The notes under the pieces are model-generated. The model did not search any database. It was not told the origin of the DNA and saw only the letters and a program-made list of their open reading frames with translations. Shown here piece after piece: positions 35,497 through 45,276 of a stretch of 64,000 nt of DNA. This DNA is from Actinomadura sp. J1-007 (lineage in GTDB: Bacteria > Actinomycetota > Actinomycetes > Streptosporangiales > Streptosporangiaceae): assembly GCF_009793335.1 (NCBI RefSeq), contig NZ_WING01000002.1, positions 930,001 to 994,000 of the forward strand, read 5' to 3'. The first letter of the stretch is position 1. Each line of letters starts with the position of its first letter. Position numbers and translations under genes: made by a program.

Positions 35497-35936
35497 GCGC
35501 CTCGCCGCTGGTGGGCGCGCTCCGGCTTCCGGACGGTTCGTGGGTCCGCGGCCGGGGGCTGCGCCGTCCGCTTCCGGAGGGGCCGGCGCCCGAGTTCGGG
35601 CTCTACCTGGGGTCGGGGCGCCTCCGTGAACGCCACGAGGGCGACCTGCACTGGTCGCATGAGTGGATCGACTGGCCCGACTTCCTGCTGCCCCGCGACC
35701 GGGACGGGGCCGTACGGCACATCCGCGCGCTGCACGAACGGGCGCGGGCGGGCGCGGCGGTCGAGGTCGCGTGCGGGGGCGGCGTCGGCCGCACCGGAAC
35801 GGTGATCGCGTGCCTCGCCGTCCTGGCCGGGGTGGACCCGGCGGACGCCGTCGCCTGGGCGCGGGAGCACCACCACCCCCGCGCCGTCGAGACCCCCTGG
35901 CAGCGCCGCTGGGTCACCCGCTTCCGGAACGGCTGA
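35493..35936 (+). CDS. Protein-tyrosine phosphatase family protein
   Basis: A 147-aa protein with the CX5R phosphatase loop (VACGGGVGRTGTV) and an upstream acidic loop (SHEWIDWPDF) holding the general-acid Asp. It is coupled to the CGNR gene by a 4-nt overlap. Its 3' end overlaps the convergent DUF917 gene by 23 bp. The substrate is unknown. Confidence 0.82.
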   Translation: MSASPLVGALRLPDGSWVRGRGLRRPLPEGPAPEFGLYLGSGRLRERHEGDLHWSHEWIDWPDFLLPRDRDGAVRHIRALHERARAGAAVEVACGGGVGRTGTVIACLAVLAGVDPADAVAWAREHHHPRAVETPWQRRWVTRFRNG

Positions 35937-37063
35937 CACCGCCGACCCCGGCCGGCCCGGTGGTTCGCGGGTCCCCGGCGTCCGGCTCGGGAGGTCGGTG
36001 GGGGAGGGGGACGTGGTCGTGGTCGTAGCCGAAGTAGCGGGGCCCGCCAGGGCCAGGCCGGCCGGGGTCAGCCAGCGCGGGTCGCAGGGGACGCCGAGGA
36101 CGGTGACGCGCAGGCCGTAGCGGAGGTTCTCGGTGGTGACGGGGTCCCCGCCGTCGGTGTCCAGGACGCAGATCAGGTCCGGGGTCGTCGCGACCACCTC
36201 GCCGTCGCGGCGGGCGACGAGGTGCTCGTTCTGGAAGCTCAGGTCCAGGACGCGGCCGGCGTCGGCGCCGAGGCCCTCCAGGCGCGCGTCGCCGCGGGCG
36301 AAGCCGCCCGTGGTGCGGCGGCTGACATCCACGACCTTGCCGGTGAGCAGCGGGACGCCGCCGAGCAGGTCCGCCGCGGCGGCGACCGGGTCGGCGTGCG
36401 CGGCGCGAGCCTCGCGGACGGCGCGGCCCAGGTCCTCGGCCAGGGTGAGCGTCGCGGGGACGAGCCCGGCGGCGAGTTGGTCGCCGCGCATGACGGTGTC
36501 GGCGCACGAGACCGCGCAGCCCATCTCCACGCAGGCCGTCCGGGCGAGGCGTTCGGTCCAGTGGTTCGACGTGGTCTGGAGGACGAGGGTGTTGCCCTTG
36601 TCGTCGGCGACGGCCATCGGCGCGACCGTGACGCCGATCAGGCCGGGCAGCACCATCTGCGCCTCGGGGAACGCCCGGCCCATCGCGTCGCCGTCCACCA
36701 GCGGCAGGCCGGTGCGGGCGGCGGCGATGAACGGGGTCATCGAGTTCAGGCCGCCGACCTCGATCGGCATCAGGTGCGTGGCGCGGCGGCCGAGCGTCCG
36801 CTCCAGCGCGCGCAGCGCCCTGACCTCCTCGTCGCCCGCCGGGATCTTCTCGACGGAGACGGTGGGGCACCCATCGCCGAGACGGCGATCACGGTGGCGT
36901 CGGCGGGGACCTCGTCGATGTCCACGACCGTGACCGGCCCGTGCTCGCGGATGGCCTGCTGGGCGAGCAGCCGTCCGATGTACGGGTCGCCGCCGCCTCC
37001 GGTGCCGAGGATGCCCGCGCCGCGCGCCATGTCCTCCAGCTGGTCGGGTCCGATCTCACGCAC
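35914..37063 (-). CDS. DUF917 family protein, copy A
   Basis: A predicted hydrolase partner of HyuA-type proteins, about 383 aa when repaired. It starts (GTG) with DQLEDMARGAGILGTGGGGDPY, followed by MPIEVGGLNSMTPFIAAARTGLPLVDGDAMGRAFPE, the DUF917 core. It ends with YFGYDHDHVPL and a Pro-rich tail. Two breaks each lack one C on the coding strand: near 36866 (TGCCCCACC) and near 36040 (GGGCCCCGC). The start overlaps the upstream HyuA-A stop by 8 nt. Function is unproven; in related clusters DUF917 accompanies hydantoin or oxoproline-type ring opening. Confidence 0.82.
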
Positions 37064-38632
37064 GGTCGTTCTCCAGTCGGTTCAGGTCCAGGTCGCCGAC
37101 GGCCTTGACGCGGATGCGGGTGGCGCCGCCGGGCAGGTACGCGAGCGGCACCTCCTCGACGTCGACGACGTCGACGGTGCCGGGACGGGCCCCGGCCCGC
37201 TCGGCGTGGGCGGCGGCCTCGGCCTTCGCCTCGTCCAGGACGGCGTCGCGGCGGCCCGGCGGGACCTGGAAGACCCGGTCGACCTCCCCGCCGACCTGCG
37301 CGATGGCGGCGCCGATCGCGTTCGCGACGGCGTAGTGGCCGGGGCGCCGGACGTCGGCGAAGCCGGGCAGCGCGTCGATCAGGACGCTGCCGCCGCCGAC
37401 CGCGACCACCGGGATCGGCTCGGGCGAGGTGCGCATCCGGTCGACGGTCTCGGCGATCCGTCCGGCCGTGTGCGCGAGGGCCGCCTCCACCCGCGCGCGG
37501 TCGAGGCGGGCGACCCGCGAAGGGTCGCCGATCTCGGCGCGGCCGGCCGCGACGGCGAGGTCGGTGGCGGTGAGGGTGTCGCCGCCGAAGACGAGCGCCC
37601 GCTCCGTCAGCCGGTAGCCGACGCTGCGGGGGCCGACGGACGGGGCGTCGAGGTCGACGAGCGAGCCGCCGCCGATGCCGAGCGACAGCACGTCCGGGAT
37701 GCGGAAGTTGGTGCGCACGCCGCCCATCTCCGCCTCGCCGGACGCCTCGCGCGGGAACCCGCCGGTGAGGATCCCGACGTCGGCGGTCGTCCCGCCGACG
37801 TCCACGACCGCGCAGTCCGCCAGGCCCGACAGGTACGCCGCACCGCGCATGGAGTTGGTCGGGCCGGACGCGAACGTGGCGATCGGCTGCTCGCGGGCCC
37901 GTTCGACGTCCATCAGGGTCCCGTCGTTCTGCGACAGGAACAGCGGCGCGCCGATGCCCGCCTCGTCCAGCGCCCGGCCGAACGCCGCCACGATCCGGAC
38001 GGCGAGGTCGCGGAGCGCGGCGTTGACGATCGTGGCGTTCTCCCGGGGCAGCAGCCCGACGCGGCCGATCTCGTGCGACAGCGACAGGTGCACGTCCGGC
38101 CCGAGCTCGGCCGCGAGGATCTCTCCGGCGCGCCGTTCGGCGTCGGCGCTGACCGGCGAGAACACCGCCGACACCGCGACCGAGCGGACGCCGCGCGCGG
38201 CGATGGCGGCGGCGGTCGCGCGCAGTTCGTCCTCGTCGAGGTCCGACAGCGGCCGGCCGTCGTACTCGTGGCCGCCGTGGCACAGGTGGACGGCCGGGCC
38301 GTCCGCGTCGGGGCTGAGGGCGGCGCGGAGCCGGCCGGGCCAGTCGACCATCGGGGCAGCGCCGCCGTCGCGGGCAGCCCGAGCCGGACGGCCGCCGTCG
38401 GCGCCAGCCGCTCGCCCTCGACCAGGGCGTTCACGAAGTGGGTGGTGCCGATCATGACGGCGGTGACGGCGGCCGGGGGCACCCCCGACGCGCCGAGCAC
38501 CGCGCCGATCGCGGCGACCACGCCGCCGGTCACCTCCGCGGTGGTCGGCGACTTGACCGTGGCGAGCACGCGGTCGCCGTCCAGCAGGACCGCGTCGGTG
38601 TTGGTCCCGCCGACGTCGATGCCGATGCGCAT
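37056..38632 (-). CDS. Hydantoinase/oxoprolinase family protein (HyuA-like), copy A
   Basis: ATP-dependent amidohydrolase subunit of the ASKHA fold, about 525 aa when repaired. The N-terminal phosphate loop is MRIGIDVGGTNTDAVLLDG, the second ADCAVVDVGGTTADVGIL, and the adenosine motif VVAVGGGSVLIDALPG. HEIGRVGLLPRENATIVNAAL is typical of the family. One C is missing at about 38351 (CTGCCCCGATGG); joining the frames gives LPATAALP then MVDWPGRLRAAL. It follows the NCS1 permease by 26 bp, with an AGGAG site before the ATG. Confidence 0.88.
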
Positions 38633-38658
38633 GGTTCTCCTCGTTGGATGGACGGTGG

Positions 38659-40128
38659 TCAGCCGGCGGCCGGAGCGGACGGCCCGGGCGGTGCGGACGG
38701 CCCGGCCGGTCCCGGCGGTTCGGGCGGCGCAGAAGGGTCGGACGGCGCGGAAGGGTCGGGCGGCGCGGAAGGATCGGGCGGCGCGGAGGCTTCGAGGGCG
38801 GCGGCCGGGTGGGCGGGCTGGTCGACGGGGAGTTCGCGGGTGCCGTTGACGAGTCCGAGGCGGGCGGCGGCCACGTAGCCGAGGGCGGCGAGCAGCAGCG
38901 AGTTCAGGGCGGGGACGCCGGGCCACTGGAGGTGGTCCGACAGCCAGCCGACCGTGGCGGCGGCCGCCCACAGCACCAGGGTGGCGGGCACCCAGCCGGG
39001 CTCGGTCGCCGGCAGCTCGCCCCGGGCGCGCGAGGCGTCCAGCACGGGCCGCCAGCGCCGGGCGACGAAGTACTCGGCGACCATGATCCCCGCGACCGGC
39101 GGGGTGAGGACGCCGAGCAGGGTGAGGAAGTCCTGGAAGCGGTCCAGGATCCCGGCGGCGGCGAGCAGGCTGCCGAGCACGCCGATGCCGACGGTGACGG
39201 CGACCCGGTTCAGCCGGACGCCGGTCAGCGACTCCACCGCGTTCATCAGGCCGAGCGCGGCGGAGTACAGGTTCCAGTTGTTGATCTTCACGGTGGCGGA
39301 GATCAGGATGATCACCCCGGCCACGCCGGACGAGGCGGTGATGATCGCGATCACGTCGGAGGTCTTGACCGCGTACGCCAGCAGCACGCCCGCGAGGCCG
39401 AGCACGTACTCCCCGAGCGAGATGCCGACCAGCGTCTGCTTGACGACGTCGCCCGTACTGCGGTTGAAACGCGTCATGTCGGGCGTGGTGACGGCGCCGA
39501 CGATGTAGGAGCCCGCCACGATCGTCGCGCCCGTCGCGATCGACATGTGCTCGCCGAACGGCGGCGAGGCCACCAGGTCGCCCAGGCTGTGCTTGGAGAC
39601 CTGCACGCTCATCGCCCACCCGGCGAGCCCGAGGAACGCCGGGACGGTCACGAACGCCGTCCAGCCCATCGCCTTGAAGCCCTTCAGCACCAGCAGCGTC
39701 ACGCCGAGGCCGGTCAGCAGCGACCAGGCCCACATCGGCGGCCCGCCCGCCAGCGAGTGCAGCCCCCGGGCGAACACCGCCGTCTGGACCCCGAACCACC
39801 CGAACAGGCTCACCGCGATCACCAGGCCGATCAGCGTCGACCCGTACCGGCCGAACCCGGTCCAGCGCGCGAGCACCGAGGTGGACAGGCCCTCGCGCAT
39901 CCCGGCGATCCCGACGAAGACGCAGACCACCTCCAGGATCACCGAGCCGAGCGTGAACGCCCAGAACGCGCCCCAGAACGACAGCCCCGCGCCCAGCGAC
40001 GCGCCGAGCAGGAACTGCGTGAGGTCCGAGAGCTGCCCGAAGCGCTGGACGGCCACGTTGAACCAGGTGTAGCGAGCGGACTGCGGGACCCGTTCCAGCG
40101 GGAAGTCCTCATCGGTGCTCTGTGACAT
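38659..40128 (-). CDS. NCS1-family purine/cytosine/hydantoin permease
   Basis: A 489-aa transporter with about 12 membrane spans. It opens with the RVPQSARYTWFNVAVQRFGQ segment of NCS1 carriers, then FLLGASLGAGLSFWGAFWAF and VTTPDMTRFNRSTGDVVKQT. These carriers import nucleobases, hydantoins or related compounds with a cation. The C-terminal 40 residues are a Pro/Ser/Ala tail (PPDPSAPPDPSAPSDPSAP) encoded by short tandem repeats at 38690-38790. It stands between the two HyuA genes, which supports a heterocycle substrate for the cluster. Confidence 0.88.
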   Translation of the reverse strand: MSQSTDEDFPLERVPQSARYTWFNVAVQRFGQLSDLTQFLLGASLGAGLSFWGAFWAFTLGSVILEVVCVFVGIAGMREGLSTSVLARWTGFGRYGSTLIGLVIAVSLFGWFGVQTAVFARGLHSLAGGPPMWAWSLLTGLGVTLLVLKGFKAMGWTAFVTVPAFLGLAGWAMSVQVSKHSLGDLVASPPFGEHMSIATGATIVAGSYIVGAVTTPDMTRFNRSTGDVVKQTLVGISLGEYVLGLAGVLLAYAVKTSDVIAIITASSGVAGVIILISATVKINNWNLYSAALGLMNAVESLTGVRLNRVAVTVGIGVLGSLLAAAGILDRFQDFLTLLGVLTPPVAGIMVAEYFVARRWRPVLDASRARGELPATEPGWVPATLVLWAAAATVGWLSDHLQWPGVPALNSLLLAALGYVAAARLGLVNGTRELPVDQPAHPAAALEASAPPDPSAPPDPSAPSDPSAPPEPPGPAGPSAPPGPSAPAAG

Positions 40129-40198
40129 CGGGGCCTTTCGGGCGGGGGGTTGGCAGGGACGTGCGGGTCTCCGGGGCGCGGCGGGGCGCGGCCGGAGG

Positions 40199-41626
40199 TC
40201 AGAGGAGATGGGCGGGCCCGGAGGCCCGGGCGTGCAGGCGCAGGGTGGCGCCGGGCAGGTACGGCAGCGGCGTCCGGGACACCTCGGACACCGTCACCCG
40301 GCGCGGGTCGGCCCCGGCGCGCACGGCGCTCGCGCGGGCGTCCTCGCGGACCTCGGCCAGCACCGCCGCCAGGTCGGTGCCCGTGTCCACGCGCACGACC
40401 CGTTCGGCCTGGCCGCCGACCGGACTGGCCGCGGCGCCGATCGCCCCCGCCACCCCGCCGTGCTCGGGCACCAGAACCTCCCCGACCCCCGGCAGCCCCA
40501 CCCCGTCCAGGCCCCCGGCGACCTCCAGAAGCCCGTTCGAACGGCCGGTGCCGTCGGGGTGGCTGGGGTCGTGTGCGCGGGCTTCGGCGAACGTGCCTGC
40601 CCCGCCGCCGACCAGTACCAGCGGGAGCCGGTCCGCGGACGGGCGCATCCGGTCGACCGCCTCGGCCAGTTCGGCGCGCGTGCGCGGGCCCGAGCGCGGA
40701 ACCCGGATCAGGTCCGGCATCCAGAATCCCACCGGAACCCCGCCGATGCGCGCCCCGAACGCCTGCTGGGGGTAGCCGCCGGCGAGCGCGCCGACGCGGA
40801 TCCGGTGCTCGCCGACGTCCGCGACGACCGCGCCGTCCCGCCCGGTCAGGATGGCCGCGCCGCGCAGCGTGCTGGCGAGGCTGCTGCCGAGCCCGAGGCC
40901 GGGGTGGCGGCGCAGGTGGTCCAGGCCCATCACGCTGCCGTCGCCGCGCGTGACCAGAACCGTCAGGTCCGGGCCGAACGCCTCGGCGAGTGCGGCGCGC
41001 AGGCCGTCCGCGAGGTCCCCGGCGAGCCGGTGCAGCGCGCCGTTCAGGACGGCGGTGTTCTCGCGCTCCAGGAGGCCGAGCGGCCCGAGCTCGCCGGACA
41101 GCGAGACGTGCGCCTCGCCCATCTCGCGCCGGACGATCTCGGCGGCGCGCCGTTCCTGCGCGCCGTCCACCGGGGCGAACACGCCGGTGATCGCGACGGC
41201 GCCCGCCCGGCCCGCGAGACCGGCCGCGAACCGGGCGACCGCGTCCTCGTCCAGCGCGGTCCAGTCGCCCGGCCCGAACCCGCCGCCGCCCTCGACGATC
41301 GCCGAGCCCGCGTGGACGGCGTCGACCAGGTCGGGCGGCCAGCCGTACAGCGGCCGGACGGCCCGCGCGGCGTTCCCGCCGATGCGCAGCACCCCGACCC
41401 GCGCCAGGCCGCGCCGTTCGACCACCGCGCGAGCGGGCCCGCGCAGGCCGACGGCCGCGCGCGACACCGGCTCCCCGGTACGGGGCAGGGCGCGCAGCGC
41501 GGCGCGCACCGCCGCGACCGGGTCGTCCGGCGCGGACGGGACCTTCGCCGTCGCGCGAGCGGCTCCTGTCCCGTCCAGCAGCACGGCATCGGTGTTGGTG
41601 GGCCCGACGTCGATCCCGGCGATCAC
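40199..41626 (-). CDS. Hydantoinase/oxoprolinase family protein (HyuA-like), copy B
   Basis: A 475-aa paralogue of HyuA-A. The first phosphate loop is kept (MIAGIDVGPTNTDAVLLDGT), and LGPLGLLERENTAVLNGAL matches copy A. The second loop, DVGGTTADVG in copy A, reads DVGEHRIRVG here, so ATP binding may be altered. The adenosine motif VLVGGGAGTFAEA is present. The GTG start overlaps the DUF917-B stop (GTGA), so the pair is coupled. Confidence 0.85.
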   Translation of the reverse strand: MIAGIDVGPTNTDAVLLDGTGAARATAKVPSAPDDPVAAVRAALRALPRTGEPVSRAAVGLRGPARAVVERRGLARVGVLRIGGNAARAVRPLYGWPPDLVDAVHAGSAIVEGGGGFGPGDWTALDEDAVARFAAGLAGRAGAVAITGVFAPVDGAQERRAAEIVRREMGEAHVSLSGELGPLGLLERENTAVLNGALHRLAGDLADGLRAALAEAFGPDLTVLVTRGDGSVMGLDHLRRHPGLGLGSSLASTLRGAAILTGRDGAVVADVGEHRIRVGALAGGYPQQAFGARIGGVPVGFWMPDLIRVPRSGPRTRAELAEAVDRMRPSADRLPLVLVGGGAGTFAEARAHDPSHPDGTGRSNGLLEVAGGLDGVGLPGVGEVLVPEHGGVAGAIGAAASPVGGQAERVVRVDTGTDLAAVLAEVREDARASAVRAGADPRRVTVSEVSRTPLPYLPGATLRLHARASGPAHLL

Positions 41627-42779
41627 GACCCACCCTCCCCGACGTCACTGGAGCCGGCGTCCCCGGGCGCGGCGGAGCTGGTCTCTTTCGGGCTGGTCTC
41701 TTTGGGCGCGTCGGGGGCGGTGTTCCCCGGGCCGGTCTCTCCGGGCGCGTCGGGGCTGCTCTTTCCGGGGTCGGTCAGTCCGAACGCGGTGGGGCCCGTT
41801 AGGGCGTGGCCCGCGGGGGTGCGCCACACGGGGGCGGACGGGGTCGTCACGACGCTCACCCGGAGTCCGTAGCGGACCCGGTCGACCTGCACCGCCGCGG
41901 CCGTACGGGTGTCCAGCACCGCGACCACGTCCGGGACGAGGGCCAGCGCGCGGCCGTCCTCGTAGGCGGCCAGGTACTCGCTCTGCGCCTCGATCCGCAG
42001 CAGCCGCCCGGCGTCGCCGCCGAGGCCCTCGACCAGTACGGCGGTCGCGCCGCCGCCGGGCCGTTCCACCGCCACGACCCTCCCGGTGACCAGGCGTTCC
42101 AGGCCCGCGCCCGGCTCGGCGGGCACGCCCCCGGCCAGCGCCTCCCCGATCGCGAGGGCACGCGACACCGAACCCGCCACGGCCGCCTCGCGCACCTGCC
42201 CGGCGCGCAGCGGGTACTCGCTCGCGACCGCGAGCCCGCCGAAGGCGTCCAGCACCCGCGCGTCAGCCGCTCCAGCCACGGCCCGTCCACGTGCTCCAGG
42301 ACGACCGTACGGCCGCGCTCGTCCACCAGCACGCACGGCGTCGGCGCGAGCCCGGCGGACTCCATCGCGATCTGGTCCATGCGCGGGAACGCCCGGCCCA
42401 TCCCGTCGGCGTCCACCAGCGGCAGCCCGAGCCCGGCCGCCCACGACGCCGCCTTGCACCCGTTGGAACCGCCGATCTCGCTGGACATCAGCGCCGCCAC
42501 CGGCACACCGTGCAGCCGCTCGACGGTGTCGCGCAGCGTGCGCGCCTCGGCGTCGCCGCCGATCCGCTCGGTCGCGACGACCGGCGACCCGACGAGGCCG
42601 CAGGACATCACCAGGCCGTCCGCGGGCAGTTCCTCCGGCTGGACGACGCGCACCGGGCCGTGGTCGGCGACGGCCTGCGCGGCGGCGGACAGCGCGGGCC
42701 CGACGTCCCCGCCGCCGCCCGAGCCCAGCACGGCGCACCCGCGCGCGAACGCGGGCAGCGAGGCGTCATCCAGCAGCAT
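41623..42779 (-). CDS. DUF917 family protein, copy B
   Basis: A paralogue of DUF917-A, about 385 aa when repaired. It starts MLLDDASLPAFARGCAVLGSG with GGGDVGPAL and contains MSSEIGGSNGCKAASWAAGLGL then PLVDADGMGRAFPRMDQIA. One G is missing near 42258 (coding strand CGCGGGTGC), after which RGVLDAFGGLAVASEYPLRAG continues. A Pro/Asp/Thr-rich tail of about 45 residues follows the conserved end. A leaderless -10 lies 6 nt before the ATG. It is the first gene of the five-gene minus-strand cluster. Confidence 0.83.
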
Positions 42780-42785
42780 GCGTCC

Positions 42786-42791
42786 AGGCTA
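42786..42791 (-). promoter_or_regulatory. -10 hexamer of DUF917-B and the cluster
   Basis: TAGCCT on the minus strand ends 6 nt before the ATG at 42779. Confidence 0.5.
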
Positions 42792-42813
42792 TGCGTGTCC
42801 CGCCCCGCACTCT

Positions 42814-42861
42814 CTGTGCTCCCGGCACGTGTTATCGCAGGTCACTGTGCTCGCCGCACAG
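42814..42861. promoter_or_regulatory. Two putative PucR operators
   Basis: Site 2 is a perfect inverted repeat, CTGTGC-TCGCC-GCACAG (42845-42861). Site 1 (42814-42829, CTGTGCTCCCGGCACG) is a near copy. Their centres are about 32 bp apart, close to three helical turns, and they sit between the two divergent -10 hexamers. Confidence 0.55.
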
Positions 42862-42872
42862 CCGAGGACGGG

Positions 42873-42878
42873 TACGCT
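42873..42878 (+). promoter_or_regulatory. -10 hexamer of the PucR-type gene
   Basis: TACGCT ends 7 nt before the GTG at 42886. Confidence 0.5.
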
Positions 42879-42885
42879 GGCGGGG

Positions 42886-44427
42886 GTGGAGACCATGCCG
42901 GCCGATCTGCTGGCCGCCCCCGGCGTGCCCGCCCGCCTGACCGCGCTGGCCGGACCGCTCACCGGCCGTCCCGTCGGCGGCGCCCGGCTCGTCGAGGACC
43001 CGACGTCCCTGAGCGCCCTCCCGGACGGCTCGCTCGCCATCCTCACCGGCCCGGCGTCCGAGCGCGCCACCGGCTACCGCCTGGACGTCGCGCTCCGCGA
43101 CCTCACCGCCGTCGGCGGCTCCGCGCTGGTGCTCACCTCCCGTACCGTCCCGCCCGTCCCGCTCACGGCCCGGCTGATCGCCGAACGCGGCGGACTGGCC
43201 CTCCTGCACGCCGCCGCCGACCCGCCCGTCCTGCCCGGCCCGCTCGACCTGGCCGCCCTGGCCGGCGCGTTCACCCGCGTCATCGGCCGCGACGCCGAAG
43301 ACGCCCTGGTCCGCCTCAGCGCAGCGATCGACGCCCTCCTGAACGCCGGCGACACCACGCACGGCGCACACAGCACGCAGGGCCTAGATGCCGCGAAGGG
43401 TGGGGGCGGCGTGGAAGGGGCGGATGGAGACGCGCGCCGGGTCCTCGCCGCTGTCACCGCCGCGCTCGGTGTTCCTCTGCGGGCAGGGCGGGCCGGGCCG
43501 GGCGAGATCGGCGCGGTGGCGCATGGTCACGGGGGTGAGGTGGCCGTGGCCGCGCCTCGGAGCGGCGGGCATCTCGATCGCGCCGTCGCGCTCGCCGTGC
43601 GGCTCGCCGCCCGTGCCATCGCCCGCGCGGACGACACCGGCGACAGTCCGGTCCGGTCCCGTTCGCTGCTGCTGTCGGAACTGCTGATCGCGCCGGAGGG
43701 GCAGGCGCTGCGGCTGCTGAGCCGCGCCCGCGCCCTCGGGCTTCCGGTGGACGGCTGGCACATCGTCCTGCGCGTCGAGCCCGCCGCGCTGCACGGCGCC
43801 GACCGGTACGACCTGCTCGACGCGGCCGACCGCGCCGCGCTGCGCGTCCTGCGGACCACCGGCGGGCACTGGAACTCCGCCCGCGCCGACGACGCGCTCC
43901 TGCTCATCCGGTCCCAGCCCGGCGACCCCGGGCTGCGCGCCGCCGTCGAGACCACCGAACGGCTCCTCGCCGGGCTGCGCGACCGGTTCCCCGGGGCCGA
44001 CCTGCGCTGCGGCGTCGGCGGCGCGCACCAGGGCCCGCTCGGGCTGCGCGCCTCCGCCCGCGAGGCCCGTACCGCGCTCGCCCGCGGCGGTCCGCGCGGC
44101 GGGCGGCCCGTCACCGTCCACGACCTCGCCGGCCTCGACCGGATGCTCGGCGAGTGGTACGCCTCCGAGGCCGCCCGCGCGTCCGCCGAGGAACTCCTCG
44201 CCCCCATCACCGGGCTCGGCCCCGACCGCGCCCGGCCCCTGCTGCGGACCCTCCAGGCGTACCTGGACCACCAGGGGTCCCCGGCCCGCGCCGCCGAGGA
44301 ACTGCACCTGCACCGCAACGCCGTCAGCGACCGGATCCGACGCGCGTCCACCCTCCTGGCCGTCGACCTCAACGACCCCGAGCAGCGCCTCGCCCTCCAA
44401 CTCGCCTGCCGCGCGCTCCACCACTGA
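42886..44427 (+). CDS. PucR-family transcriptional regulator
   Basis: A 513-aa regulator with an N-terminal PucR sensory domain (residues about 1-120), a GGDEF-related central part, and the C-terminal PucR HTH (LLRTLQAYLDHQGSPARAAEELHLHRNAVSDRIRRASTLL). Members control purine, allantoin or hydantoin-type catabolism in response to pathway compounds. It is divergent from the DUF917/HyuA/permease cluster, which it very likely controls. A Gly/Thr/His insert at about residues 155-185 is repeat-like. GTG 42886 or ATG 42895. Confidence 0.87.
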   Translation: METMPADLLAAPGVPARLTALAGPLTGRPVGGARLVEDPTSLSALPDGSLAILTGPASERATGYRLDVALRDLTAVGGSALVLTSRTVPPVPLTARLIAERGGLALLHAAADPPVLPGPLDLAALAGAFTRVIGRDAEDALVRLSAAIDALLNAGDTTHGAHSTQGLDAAKGGGGVEGADGDARRVLAAVTAALGVPLRAGRAGPGEIGAVAHGHGGEVAVAAPRSGGHLDRAVALAVRLAARAIARADDTGDSPVRSRSLLLSELLIAPEGQALRLLSRARALGLPVDGWHIVLRVEPAALHGADRYDLLDAADRAALRVLRTTGGHWNSARADDALLLIRSQPGDPGLRAAVETTERLLAGLRDRFPGADLRCGVGGAHQGPLGLRASAREARTALARGGPRGGRPVTVHDLAGLDRMLGEWYASEAARASAEELLAPITGLGPDRARPLLRTLQAYLDHQGSPARAAEELHLHRNAVSDRIRRASTLLAVDLNDPEQRLALQLACRALHH

Positions 44428-44471
44428 CCGCCCCACCGGACGGTCCGTTGCGGCGCACGCGCGCCCGCGTC

Positions 44472-45116
44472 TCAGGAACGCAGCGCCTTCTCGGCGGCGG
44501 GCCCGTTCTCCCGGAACCGCTCCAGGTACGACCGCGCGTCGCGGCCGGGCGCGACGCCCCGCGCGAACGCCCTCATGTTGCCCGCACCCGCGTTGTAGCC
44601 CATGGCCAGCAGCTCGTTCCTGGTGTACGCGTCGGACCGTGCGGCCGGGAGCGCCCTCGCGAGGTCGTGCAGGTACCAGGCGGCGGCCTCGACGGCGAGG
44701 GACGGGTCGTCGGGCAGTTCCTCCCAGCGCCGGTCCGCGAAGCGCCCCCGCTTGGCCTCGTCGAACGCGGCCCGGTGCATGTTGGCGATGCCGAACGCCG
44801 CGTCCCGCTTGAACTTCTGCCAGGCCCGTTCCAGCTCCGGGTCGTGCGGCTTGTCGGCCTCGTTGTAGAGGATCGTCATCAGCAGGCGCGCGCTGACACC
44901 GGCCTTCTTCGCGTACCTGCGGACGTCCCCGGCGAACCGGGCGGGATCGCGTTCGCCGAGCTTCTTGGTCTTGGACGCGGTGGGGGACCCCGACGCGCCC
45001 GGCCTTCCGGACCGCCCGTCCCCGTCCGGATCGTTCTTCCCGCACGTCACGGCCCACAGAGCCACGGCGGCGAGCGGCACGGCCATCCAGCCCCAACGCC
45101 GTTCCCGTTCCGCCAC
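44472..45116 (-). CDS. Lytic transglycosylase-like cell-wall protein
   Basis: A 214-aa protein with an N-terminal membrane anchor (WMAVPLAAVALWAVTCG), a Gly/Ser/Pro linker, and an SLT-like domain. Candidate catalytic Glu is in LLMTILYNEADKP, and AAFGIANMH and MGYNAGAGNMRAF match the GLMQI and AYNAG motifs. It should cleave peptidoglycan outside the membrane. GTG 45116 has a GAGGGGGG site; in-frame ATGs at 45140 and 45158 would extend it. Confidence 0.75.
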   Translation of the reverse strand: MAERERRWGWMAVPLAAVALWAVTCGKNDPDGDGRSGRPGASGSPTASKTKKLGERDPARFAGDVRRYAKKAGVSARLLMTILYNEADKPHDPELERAWQKFKRDAAFGIANMHRAAFDEAKRGRFADRRWEELPDDPSLAVEAAAWYLHDLARALPAARSDAYTRNELLAMGYNAGAGNMRAFARGVAPGRDARSYLERFRENGPAAEKALRS

Positions 45117-45264
45117 CGGCCCCCCTCGCGCTCCCCACATCCCACCGCCCGACGCCATCGCCGGTCAACCCGTCCTCCCACCGTACGGACGGCCCAGGCG
45201 GGGGCGCGGCGGAGGGCGTCGAATTCGGGCAGGTTTCGCTATGTCCGGATTGTGGTGATCGGCC

Positions 45265-45270
45265 TAGTCT
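45265..45270 (+). promoter_or_regulatory. -10 hexamer of the acyltransferase gene
   Basis: TAGTCT ends 6 nt before the GTG at 45277. Confidence 0.5.
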
Positions 45271-45276
45271 GGCGCG

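Noticed and set aside
40115..41872. Plus-strand open frame opposite HyuA-B
   Set aside because: It is low-complexity sequence with no domain, while the opposite strand encodes clear HyuA motifs.
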